A stretch of DNA of 40,428 bases from Deltaproteobacteria bacterium RBG_13_61_14. Its GTDB lineage: Bacteria > RBG-13-61-14. The stretch covers positions 16,416 to 56,843 of the forward strand of contig MGQK01000125.1 of assembly GCA_001797815.1 (NCBI GenBank), in the 5' to 3' direction. How positions within the stretch are numbered: the first letter of the stretch is position 1; each line of letters begins with the position of its first letter. Position numbers and translations under genes: made by a program. Of this stretch, positions 32,655-40,428 are shown one piece after another. Under the pieces are notes generated by a model. The model was not told where the DNA came from. It worked only from the letters and a program-made list of their open reading frames with translations, and ran no database searches.

Positions 32655-34303
32655 GCTTTTTCACTCGCGACCGCGCACTCCTCCTCGGGCTGTTCCTGCT
32701 GGCCGGCGCGCTCTATCTCCCCCGGCTCAACGGCGACTGGTATTACCTCTACGGCGAAGAAGCCACCGGCCTCAGCCTGGTCCTTTCGCTCGGCAGCGGC
32801 CAGGGCTATGCCGACATCTCGCTCCCCGGAGCGCCTCCGCACGTGCGTGAGCCTTTCCTCTTCTACTTCCTGGTCTCCCTTCTCTATCGGCTCTTCGGCC
32901 TGAACCTGTGGGCCTTCAAAGGCCTGGTGGTGATCTCCGCGCTCCTCTTCGGCCCGCTCGCGTTCCTCCTCTTCCGAAAACTCGCGTCCCCCTGGATCGC
33001 TTTTCTGGCCGCGCTTCTCACCGTCGCCGCCCCCGCCCTGGTGGATTATGCCGCACTCTTTCGGCCTGATCCACTCGCCAATACCCTCTTTTTCGCGACG
33101 CTGTTCTTGCTGGAGCGCTACCGCGAAAAAGAGCACGCCTTCACCCGCCTAGCTCTCCTGGGCGCCGGTTGCCTGCTCGCGGCTTACCTCGTCCGTTCCA
33201 CCGGCCTGGCCATCGCCCTCGCCTGGCCGCTCGCGCTCGCGCTCCAGCCGGCCGGGCCGGCCCGACTTTCCCTGAACCTGAAAAAAGCGCTCCTGATCCT
33301 CATTCCTTTCGCTCTGGGCTTTGGGCTGTGGGAACATCGCAACGCGGCAGCCGCGGCCTCTTCCAACCTCACCTATTCTGGCCGCTATTTCCTGAACGCA
33401 CCGCCGGACAGCCTTACCATCATGGCCGAAGACTTCCACGCGCCCTTGCACCCACCCTGGCCCCAGGCCACCCTGGTCCAATTTCCCAGCCTCATCCTTC
33501 GCCAGTTTCGCTATTACGCCGACTTGGCTCTCCAATATCTCCTCAACTGGACGCCGGGATCCGCCTCGCCCCAACTTGTCGAGCCGCTCTTGCTCTTCCT
33601 GTTCGCTCTGGTTCTACTGGGTGGGGTGGCCAGCGAATGGCACCGGCGCTCTCTCTCGGCGCTCAGCCTTCCCTTCTACCTGCTCGCGATCACGGCCTGG
33701 CCCATGCGCGCCCCTCGCCAAACTTTTACCTTTCTGCCGTTCCTCTTTCTCTACGGCCTCCTGGGCCTGGAACAGCTCCTGGCTCTGGTCAAGCGTTGGA
33801 TTCCTCGTCTTTCGATTCCACCAACAATCTCGGTGGTTGCGATTCTGCTTCTCGCGAACTACCTCTACGGCGATCTCCTGATCTTCCGGCAAGCCCGGCG
33901 AGTTCAAGCCCTTCCCCGCCTGGAAATCAGCCCCGGCTTTTCCGCGCGCCTCTTTTCCCCCGGCCGCCGGGATTCTGCCCAGGCCCTGCTCTGGGCGCGC
34001 GGGCATCTCCCCCCCGACGCCGTGCTCATGTTCCATTCCCACCCGCCGTGTTACCTGATCAGTCAGCGGCACTGTTCCTCGATCCCTTATGAAGCCGATG
34101 CGCAAAAAGTGCGCGACTATTTGATGACCGGTCCCGTGGACTATGTTCTGGTGGACAATTGGGGGAAAGAATATCCGGGCGGCCCGGGCGAGTTTTCCCT
34201 CCGCTTCCTCGAACCCACCCTTGCCGCTTTCCCGCAAGACTTTGAAAAGGTCCACCAGGAAGGCCAAAGCACGTTTATTTATCGCGTGAAAAAAAGTTTT
34301 TGA
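32651..34303 (+). CDS. GT-C family (PMT_2/ArnT-like) membrane glycosyltransferase
   Basis: 550 residues from GTG 32651, with AGGAGG 14 nt upstream. FFTRDRALLLGLFLLAGALYLPRL is helix 1. The first external loop has YLYGEEATGLSLV, an acidic pair like the D-E of ArnT/PMT_2 enzymes, and PPHVREPFLFYFLVSLLYRLFG is the matching P-x-L-Y/F segment. VDYAALFRPDPLANTLFF is a conserved cytoplasmic-loop block. About 11 helices run to residue ~415, then a soluble domain ends the protein without TPRs. Probably transfers a sugar from a lipid carrier; the overlapping GT2 remnant upstream suggests that the donor-making partner has decayed. Confidence 0.8.
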   Translation: MSFFTRDRALLLGLFLLAGALYLPRLNGDWYYLYGEEATGLSLVLSLGSGQGYADISLPGAPPHVREPFLFYFLVSLLYRLFGLNLWAFKGLVVISALLFGPLAFLLFRKLASPWIAFLAALLTVAAPALVDYAALFRPDPLANTLFFATLFLLERYREKEHAFTRLALLGAGCLLAAYLVRSTGLAIALAWPLALALQPAGPARLSLNLKKALLILIPFALGFGLWEHRNAAAAASSNLTYSGRYFLNAPPDSLTIMAEDFHAPLHPPWPQATLVQFPSLILRQFRYYADLALQYLLNWTPGSASPQLVEPLLLFLFALVLLGGVASEWHRRSLSALSLPFYLLAITAWPMRAPRQTFTFLPFLFLYGLLGLEQLLALVKRWIPRLSIPPTISVVAILLLANYLYGDLLIFRQARRVQALPRLEISPGFSARLFSPGRRDSAQALLWARGHLPPDAVLMFHSHPPCYLISQRHCSSIPYEADAQKVRDYLMTGPVDYVLVDNWGKEYPGGPGEFSLRFLEPTLAAFPQDFEKVHQEGQSTFIYRVKKSF

Positions 34304-34541
34304 GGATCAACCTCAAGGGAGCGAAGCGGTAGGCGACCAGGCTTGCCCAGACCGCGAGAAGCATGCTGAGGGGGCGGTAACGGCAAAGGGTCTCGTGCTC
34401 GCCAACCGGAACCGCCCCGCCCCGCCGAGCTACGTCCACCGGATCAATCCTCGTTTCCACGCCGTCCATGCGTGCCTCCCCGCCCGGGCCGAACCGCGAG
34501 GAGGCAAACCGAGAGGAGATTGATTTTGATTTTTTTAACAA
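34275..34541 (-). other. Unassigned minus-strand frame, possibly a decayed glycosyltransferase end
   Basis: An 88-codon frame overlapping the 3' end of the GT-C gene by 29 nt. RRGGAVPVGEHETLCRYRP and the following hydrophobic-basic tail look like the end of a GT2 membrane glycosyltransferase, but nothing upstream on the minus strand (34542-34759) remains open. A 36-codon plus frame at 34643-34753 (MDKYQDQEVQPAEE) has no good ribosome site. I see no supportable gene in 34304-34759. Confidence 0.25.
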
Positions 34542-34759
34542 GCCGGGTCAGGCCGACAACGATCGTGTTAACAATAAAGGACTAGGTCCGCGGCCCAGCG
34601 GGTGGCAGCGTCAGCCGGCGGCAAAGAACATCGGACGACGCCATGGACAAATATCAAGATCAGGAGGTTCAGCCCGCCGAAGAAAAGCTGGCGACCGAAC
34701 GTTCCTCCCACGTCATCCCTTGCCATTATACGCGAGCGGATAGCAGGCAGTAAGGCGGG

Positions 34760-35473
34760 CTAACGGAGGCCAGCCTGGTCAAGCAGATCATGGTCGGAGA
34801 ACAGTTCCTGTGGGTTCCCCTCGGCAATGACCCGGCCCTGGGCCATGACCGCGACCCGGGGACAGAGGGTGCGGGCGAGGTCAAGGTCGTGGGTGACGAT
34901 GATGCGGGCGTGGTGGAAGGAGGCGATCAACTCGGTGATCAGGCGCTTGCCGCGGGGGTCGAGGTTGGAGGTCGGTTCGTCCAGCGCGAGCACGTCCGGC
35001 TGCATGGCCAGCACGGTAGCGATGGCCGCGCGCCGCTTCTGGCCGAAGCTCAAGTGATGGGCGCTCTTGTTGTCCAGGCCCTGGAGGCCCACGGCGGCCA
35101 GGCTCGCCCGCACCCGTGCCGTCACTTCCGCCTCCTGCAAGCCCAGGTTGCGCGGACCAAAGGCCACGTCCTCGAACAAGGTGGGGCAAAAAAGCTGGTC
35201 GTCCGGGTTCTGGAAGACCAGGCCCACGCGCCGGCGGACCTCCCGGTAATTCTTGGGTTTCACCGGGATGCCCATCACCTGCACCGCGCCGCCATTCGCG
35301 CGGAGCATGCCGTTGAGGTGCAAAAGCAGAGTGGACTTGCCCGCGCCGTTGGGCCCGACCAGGCCCAGCACTTCCCCCGGCTTTAGCTCGAGCGAGACCG
35401 AGTCGAGCGCAAAGGTGCCGTCCGGATAGGTGTAGGAGAGATCGCGGATGGAAACCGCGGGCGTGAGCGTCAT
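34760..35473 (-). CDS. cbiO: Energy-coupling factor ATPase CbiO (cobalt/nickel transport)
   Basis: 237 residues from ATG 35473; the stop of cbiQ overlaps this ATG. ABC ATPase signatures: Walker A GPNGAGKST, Q-loop FQNPDDQLF, signature LSFGQKRR, Walker B VLALDEPTSNLD and switch His in VTHDLD. FQNPDDQLF and CPTLFEDVAFGPRNLGL are hallmarks of ECF-type CbiO/EcfA ATPases. It powers metal uptake with CbiQ and CbiM. A much longer frame through cbiQ exists but is only an overlapping shadow. Confidence 0.95.
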   Translation of the reverse strand: MTLTPAVSIRDLSYTYPDGTFALDSVSLELKPGEVLGLVGPNGAGKSTLLLHLNGMLRANGGAVQVMGIPVKPKNYREVRRRVGLVFQNPDDQLFCPTLFEDVAFGPRNLGLQEAEVTARVRASLAAVGLQGLDNKSAHHLSFGQKRRAAIATVLAMQPDVLALDEPTSNLDPRGKRLITELIASFHHARIIVTHDLDLARTLCPRVAVMAQGRVIAEGNPQELFSDHDLLDQAGLR

Positions 35474-36204
35474 GCGGCGCCCCAGCGGAGGCCGGCGAGG
35501 ATGATTGCGGACAGGATTAGCGCCGGCAGGTCCCCGGCGTGCGAGGTATGCGGCGCGACCGGGAAGACGCCGGTAAAGCCCCGGCCGAGCATGGCCAGGT
35601 AAACGCGCTCGCCCCGCTCGTAGGCGCGCAGGAAAAAGGACCCGATCAGGCGGCCGATCGCCCCGGCCTGCCACAGCCAGCGCGGCCGGAACGCGCGTGC
35701 CGCCAGCGCCCGGCGGGTGCGGCTGAATTCCTCGGCGAACACCAGCCCGTAACGGTGGGTGACCGCCAGGAGCGCGAGCAAGAGCCTGGGAAAGCGCAGG
35801 TGCTCGAGGCCGTGGAGCAGTTCGGGGAAGGGGGTGGAAGCGCCGAGGATGACGAGGGCGAAGGCGCCGGTCCAGGCCTTGATCGCACTGTTCCAGAGCA
35901 CGAGGAGTTTGGAGGGGAAGGGGTGGACCGAGGATCCCAGGCTCAAGCTGCCGGCGGGCTGGCCTTCGGGCAGGAAGGGCACGAAAACGGCGATCATCAG
36001 GAGGAAGGGGAGCACGGCCAGGGTGTGGCGCAGCACGCGGCGCAGCTCGACCCGGATCAGCGCGGCGAAGCCGAAGAGAAAGGCGAGGTAGCCGAGAAAC
36101 GCGGGGAAGCGGTTGGCCGGAGTGCTGACGCAAACGACCACCACGGCCAGGGTAATCAGAATCTTGGTCCGGGGCGACAGGAACAGGATCGGCCCGGGGC
36201 TCAT
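35470..36204 (-). CDS. cbiQ: Energy-coupling factor transmembrane protein CbiQ
   Basis: 244 residues with about five to six helices. The cytoplasmic ATPase-coupling motifs are AARAFRPRW (A-R-G-like) and AMLGRGFTG (A-M-x-x-R-G-F), as in CbiQ/EcfT proteins. Overlaps cbiO and the PDGLE gene by 4 nt each (ATGA junctions). It links the CbiM substrate-binding subunit to the CbiO ATPases. Confidence 0.93.
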   Translation of the reverse strand: MSPGPILFLSPRTKILITLAVVVVCVSTPANRFPAFLGYLAFLFGFAALIRVELRRVLRHTLAVLPFLLMIAVFVPFLPEGQPAGSLSLGSSVHPFPSKLLVLWNSAIKAWTGAFALVILGASTPFPELLHGLEHLRFPRLLLALLAVTHRYGLVFAEEFSRTRRALAARAFRPRWLWQAGAIGRLIGSFFLRAYERGERVYLAMLGRGFTGVFPVAPHTSHAGDLPALILSAIILAGLRWGAA

Positions 36205-36524
36205 GGGGGCGGGGCGGGACCAGGCTTGGTTTTGCCGGAGGCGGACCAGCGGGCGAGCAAATAGCCGGAGCCGAACACCAGCAATGTCCCGATCAATCCG
36301 GCCAGGGCGGTGGCCAGCGCCTGCCGGCGCACGCCGGGCACGGCATAGTCCGGGATCGGCGCCGGGACCAGGGGCTTGGCCTCCTCGGCCCGATCAATGA
36401 AGCCCAGTTTCTCGGCCACTTTTTCCAGGCCGTCGGGCCAGGGCGAGGCAAAGGGCGAGAGCAGAGTGGCAAGGCCGATGGCCAGAATCAGTCCTCCAAG
36501 TAAAAGCCAGCCCCACTTGCTCAT
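36201..36524 (-). CDS. PDGLE-domain protein (CbiN-like accessory of the cobalt/nickel transporter)
   Basis: 107 residues with two membrane helices (residues 4-22 and 70-92). The defining motif [15 protein letters not shown] (29-43) follows the first helix. In many bacteria a PDGLE protein or domain takes the place of CbiN beside CbiM. It overlaps cbiM and cbiQ by 4 nt at each end. The metal (Co or Ni) is not decided by sequence alone. Confidence 0.9.
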   Translation of the reverse strand: MSKWGWLLLGGLILAIGLATLLSPFASPWPDGLEKVAEKLGFIDRAEEAKPLVPAPIPDYAVPGVRRQALATALAGLIGTLLVFGSGYLLARWSASGKTKPGPAPPP

Positions 36525-37177
36525 GGCGTCGCCTCCCGGGGCAGGAGCCGGCTTGGGATCAGGTCGCGCCTCGCCGCCAGGACCACGCCCAGCACCGCGG
36601 TGGTGATCAGGGCTTCGCCGATCCCGATCAGGGCGTGGACCAGCGCCATCGCCGGGAGCGCCTTGTCCAGCGGAACGGTCCCGGAAAAAGCCAGCTCCAG
36701 AGCGCAGGCCGAGGCGGCAAGCTCGATCGAAATCCATGCGGCGATGCCGGCCGCGGCCATGAAGCCGGCGCGGTTCTTCGGGAGCGCCATCTGGAGCGCC
36801 CGGAAAATCAAATAGCCGCCGCCCGCGCCGACCACCCCCATGTTGAAGATATTGGCGCCGAGCGCGGTGATGCCGCCGTCGGCGAAGACCAGGCACTGGA
36901 TCAGGAGCACCAGGGCCATGATCAAAATGGCCGGCAAGGGGCCGACCAGCAGGGCCGCGAGCATCGCGCCCATAAAATGGCCGGAGGTGCCGCCGGCCAC
37001 CGGGAAGTTGAGCATCTGGGCCGCGAAGATAAAAGCCGCGGTCACCCCCAGCAGCGGCACCTGGCGCTCTTCCAGGGTGCGCTTGGCCTGGCGGAGCGCC
37101 AGCGTCACCGCGCCGGCGGAGACGACGAAGGTCGCCACGGCGATTTCATTGCTGACAAAGCCGTCGGGGATATGCAT
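36521..37177 (-). CDS. cbiM: CbiM metal-binding transmembrane subunit
   Basis: 218 residues starting MHIPDGF, the invariant N-terminus whose backbone and His2 bind Co2+ or Ni2+. [18 protein letters not shown] and [10 protein letters not shown] are further CbiM/NikM signatures. About seven helices. AAAGGTG precedes the ATG. No cobalamin riboswitch is recognisable in the 87 bp upstream. Proximity to a B12-dependent mutase (39091) makes cobalt the more likely cargo; that is inference. Confidence 0.95.
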   Translation of the reverse strand: MHIPDGFVSNEIAVATFVVSAGAVTLALRQAKRTLEERQVPLLGVTAAFIFAAQMLNFPVAGGTSGHFMGAMLAALLVGPLPAILIMALVLLIQCLVFADGGITALGANIFNMGVVGAGGGYLIFRALQMALPKNRAGFMAAAGIAAWISIELAASACALELAFSGTVPLDKALPAMALVHALIGIGEALITTAVLGVVLAARRDLIPSRLLPREATP

Positions 37178-37198
37178 CGGGTTAGCACCTTTCTTAGA

Positions 37199-37227
37199 AA
37201 AGTAGCACGGGGCCCTCCGGCTGTCAA
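37199..37227 (-). promoter_or_regulatory. Promoter candidate before cbiM
   Basis: Minus strand: perfect TTGACA (37222-37227), a 17-nt spacer and a weak TACTTT (37199-37204). Confidence 0.4.
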
Positions 37228-37264
37228 GCTTCGCTCCCGGGCCGGATTTTCCGCGTCCTTTTCC

Positions 37265-37999
37265 CTATCGTCCCGGAATTTGCGTTTTCTCGCCCAGCCA
37301 CTCCAGGGTGGCGATTATGCCCAAGGTGCCCTCCCAGTTCGCCGGTTCCGCGTCCGGGTCGCAGCGGCGGACTTCGGTGATCAGTTCCAGGTTTTCGGCC
37401 AGCATCAGGTTCAAGCCCAACGCCAATTCCCATTCCGGCGCCCCGGGACTCTCCCACTCCCACTCCGACTCGGCCAGCACTTCGATCCGGTCGTGGACCG
37501 GCCAGGACAGACCGGCCAGGGCGGAGTAACCGGGTTGGCCGTAATCGGGATGGGCAAAGGCCGCGCCCAGGCGGGAGTAGGGGACGAGGTAATCGTTGGG
37601 CAAAGAGAGTTCAGCGCCCGGAAGATAATAGCCGGCCTCGTCCGTAAAGTTATAGACATACTGACCGATGAGGTCCGCGTCCACCTTGCGGTTCCAGAAG
37701 GTCCAGAGGAGAAACCCGCCTAAGGCATCGGCGTTTTCCTCCACCACCAGCTCCCGGTCCCAGGTGAGGCCCACGCTCCACCGCTCGACCACACCGTAGC
37801 CGAGCAGGAACGAGTGGGACCATCCGTTTTGTTCGCCGGCGGTGGCGAACATCTCGAGGTCGCTCAGGCCGGGGAGGAAAGGTTCGGTGGTGTCCGCGGC
37901 CCGGGCGAGCGGGGTGCCGGTCATGAGCCAGGCCAGCACGACCCCCAGGAAGCCGAAGCTCCGGGAACGCTTTTTGCCTGAACAAGCCTTTGGGTTCAT
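37265..37999 (-). CDS. Putative outer-membrane beta-barrel protein upstream of cbiM
   Basis: 244 residues from ATG 37999, chosen because the upstream ATG (38011) overlaps the promoter -10 box. The signal peptide ends TPLARAAD. The mature part is a run of amphipathic strands rich in Trp/Tyr and acidic residues (HSFLLGYGVVERWSVGLTWDRELVV, GGFLLWTFWNRKVDADLIGQYVYN, LEWLGE), like small barrel proteins. Not assigned to a family. Position and strand suggest that it may serve metal passage for CbiMQO, as TonB-independent pores or sensors do elsewhere; this is speculation. Confidence 0.65.
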   Translation of the reverse strand: MNPKACSGKKRSRSFGFLGVVLAWLMTGTPLARAADTTEPFLPGLSDLEMFATAGEQNGWSHSFLLGYGVVERWSVGLTWDRELVVEENADALGGFLLWTFWNRKVDADLIGQYVYNFTDEAGYYLPGAELSLPNDYLVPYSRLGAAFAHPDYGQPGYSALAGLSWPVHDRIEVLAESEWEWESPGAPEWELALGLNLMLAENLELITEVRRCDPDAEPANWEGTLGIIATLEWLGEKTQIPGR

Positions 38000-38009
38000 G
38001 ATGCCGGGC

Positions 38010-38039
38010 ATGATAACACGATTTTTAATTTCGTGTCAA
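38010..38039 (-). promoter_or_regulatory. Promoter of the barrel-protein gene, near-leaderless
   Basis: Minus strand: perfect TTGACA (38034-38039), an 18-nt spacer and TATCAT (38010-38015). The transcription start is expected near 38003, only a few nt before ATG 37999; no Shine-Dalgarno. Confidence 0.6.
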
Positions 38040-38183
38040 GTATTTTTTTACTTTTTATTTTACAAGCAGCGCGGAAACGGAGGCGCCCTAAAGCGGGCCG
38101 GGAACACCGGGCTAACCATGGACAACCCCGCCGGCTTGCCTTAGGTTAGGATGCGGAGATTTCCGAAGCGGGGAGGGAGGATC

Positions 38184-38293
38184 ATGGCGGATTGCCTTTT
38201 TATGCAAGATCATTGGCAAGGAGATTCCGGCGGAGATCGTGTTCGAGGACGACCGGGCGGTGGCGTTCAAGGACATCCCTCCGACTGCGCCCC
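38184..38293 (+). pseudogene. HIT-family (HinT-like) hydrolase, frameshifted and truncated
   Basis: GGGAGGGAGG stands before ATG 38184. The frame begins MADCLF; an extra A at 38202 shifts it, after which the plus-one frame reads CKIIGKEIPAEIVFEDDR, then AVAFKDIPPTAP. These are the classic first ~36 residues of HinT/HIT proteins. The following sequence is unrelated, so the half carrying the HxHxH active site is missing. Confidence 0.85.
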
Positions 38294-38548
38294 TTAGAGA
38301 AGGGCCGCCCCGGTTAAAACAACCAACACCGTCACGACCTTTCCACCCCATCCTTTTTTCCTCTGCATCTCTTTTCCCCTTCTTTTGTGAACTGCTCGCG
38401 TCCAGAATCCAGGCACGGTTTCAAATCCTGGCTTTTTCTCTCCGAGGTCTGAAACGCGGGCTGGAAAAAAGGAAAGGAATCAGGGGTGGTGGGACAAGGT
38501 TCTCAGGGCCTTTCCGGCGCCGCACCAGCCGGCCACCGGCAGCCCAAT
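38294..38548. other. Intergenic, no gene
   Basis: Contains a pyrimidine-rich tract at about 38335-38390. The open plus frame here is the run-on of the broken HinT frame. Nothing else recognised. Confidence 0.4.
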
Positions 38549-38577
38549 AAAAAAGCGACTTCCCCCCGAAGTCGCTT
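38549..38577 (-). terminator. Strong intrinsic terminator on the minus strand
   Basis: Perfect 10-bp stem AAGCGACTTC / GAAGTCGCTT with a C5 loop (G5 in the RNA), followed on the minus strand by six Ts. No coding gene ends here. Confidence 0.75.
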
Positions 38578-38698
38578 GGCAGAACCCTCTTGCTGCCGTC
38601 TCCTTTCCAAACACGGGGGGTCAGGAAGTTTCCTTCCAGGCCTAGCGGTCACTGTCCATGGCCTCGATTCCGGCTTTAGGAAGCAGTAACTCGGAGAC
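38549..38698 (-). ncRNA. Candidate small RNA ending at an orphan terminator
   Basis: The orphan terminator at 38549-38577 faces a promoter-like CTGACT-N18-TAGGAT (38705-38734, minus strand). A ~150-nt transcript would result. It contains GGAAG-GAAA-CTTCC, a GNRA-tetraloop hairpin, and a GGCC...GGCC segment. I recognise no known RNA family. Confidence 0.3.
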
Positions 38699-38735
38699 AA
38701 AAATATCCTAATACAATGCCCAGTGAAAAGTCAGG

Positions 38736-39003
38736 AAAATATTTTTCCTCGTTGACAGAAGCGGGGGCGACCATTTCGGGTTCGGGGCGATATCCAGGTC
38801 AGACGGCGTCGCCGGCTTCGGACGCTCCCCCGAGCAACGACCTTCTTCCCCGACCCCTTCCTGATATCAGGAGTGGAAGCCCTTTTCATGTTTTCAGGGT
38901 GCCACGCCTCGCGCGGCATGAATGACCGTGCTTCATTCTTTCTTCCACCTCCTGGTATCAGCATCAGAGAACGTGATTGCAGTGGCCGTCAATCTTGATT
39001 GTG
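38736..39003. other. Intergenic, no gene
   Basis: No open frame with a credible start or codon pattern on either strand. Several short complementary stretches exist but none with a clear role. Confidence 0.4.
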
Positions 39004-39012
39004 TGCTAGAAT
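39004..39012 (+). promoter_or_regulatory. Extended -10 promoter candidate for the acyl-CoA mutase
   Basis: TG-C-TAGAAT (39004-39012) without a good -35. The mRNA would start near 39019, placing the palindrome at 39020-39041 at its very 5' end. Confidence 0.4.
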
Positions 39013-39019
39013 TCAAGGA

Positions 39020-39041
39020 GCGCGGCTGGGGTCAGCCGCGC
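39020..39041. repeat. REP-like palindrome, GCGCGGCTG family (copy 2)
   Basis: Arms GCGCGGCTGG / TCAGCCGCGC (9 of 10 paired) around GG, followed by CCCC; nearly identical to 15407-15428. It sits in the leader of the mutase gene. Confidence 0.7.
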
Positions 39042-39090
39042 CCCCATTGGCGGGTGAGGGCACCCGCAACACTCAAAAGGAAGTAAGGAA

Positions 39091-40428
<1,338 letters not shown>

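Noticed and set aside
34643-34753. 36-codon frame MDKYQDQEVQPAEE...
   Set aside because: No convincing Shine-Dalgarno and no recognisable similarity; it could be a fragment, but there is too little to call.
34760-36133. 457-codon frame apparently fusing sequence in front of CbiO
   Set aside because: The first ~220 codons are out of frame with cbiQ, which overlaps there with correct motifs; CbiO starts at 35473.
37178-37264. Cobalamin riboswitch before cbiM
   Set aside because: The gap is too short and no B12-box sequence is visible.

Overview
This is a GC-rich chromosomal window (mostly low-to-mid 60s % GC by eye). Lipobox lipoproteins, signal peptides, a beta-barrel-like protein and a murein-endopeptidase-like domain point to a diderm (Gram-negative) bacterium. 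The mix of genes recalls uncultured Desulfobacterota/'deltaproteobacterial' lineages: a CoA ligase beside a winged-helix/ferredoxin protein, CbiMQO with a PDGLE protein, a B12 acyl-CoA mutase, an RRM protein, and GT-C membrane enzymes with TPRs. That placement is inference; there is no rRNA or other marker gene here. I saw no tRNA, rRNA, CRISPR array or intact mobile element.

Layout. 1-2901: the tail of a GT2-type glycosyltransferase, a DUF2304 protein, a small GlsB/YeaQ-type membrane protein and a TMTC-like GT-C membrane protein. 2902-4445: a 21-bp-phased tandem array, a winged-helix DNA-binding protein and an inverted dispersed repeat. 4446-11866 (minus): an AT-rich exported protein, a 1399-residue surface protein (TSP3, dockerin-like, TIG, YVTN propeller, M74/MepA-like peptidase) and a TMTC-like TPR protein. 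12070-16600 (plus): a five-gene set with three paralogous SRPBCC lipoproteins around an acyl-CoA ligase and a winged-helix/Fe-S protein. 16780-21087 (minus): a ThDP enzyme, a transposase-like remnant and a PMT_2/TPR membrane protein. 21442-28938 (plus): a PIG-L deacetylase, three tandem secreted type-B carboxylesterases and an M28-like protein that has lost canonical metal ligands. 29056-34303: an RRM protein, a CX5R phosphatase lipoprotein, a secreted beta-propeller protein, a sulfite-oxidase-like protein and a GT-C protein. 34760-37999 (minus): cbiMQO with a PDGLE protein, and an outer-membrane-like protein. 38012-39090: a broken HinT gene and a possible small RNA. 39091-end: a B12-dependent acyl-CoA mutase large subunit whose substrate residues match isobutyryl-CoA mutase rather than methylmalonyl-CoA mutase.

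Two clusters are the best candidates for something undescribed. In the SRPBCC-lipoprotein/CoA-ligase/Fe-S set, START-fold lipoproteins may capture a hydrophobic compound in the envelope that the cytosolic ligase then activates. In the PIG-L/carboxylesterase x3/M28-like set, a row of exported hydrolases could de-esterify and deacylate an external substrate. Both functional readings are inference. Cobalt uptake genes lie 1.9 kb from the B12-dependent mutase. Several genes have promoters that place the transcription start almost on the start codon, suggesting leaderless mRNAs. Several families of dispersed palindromes decorate the gene boundaries.
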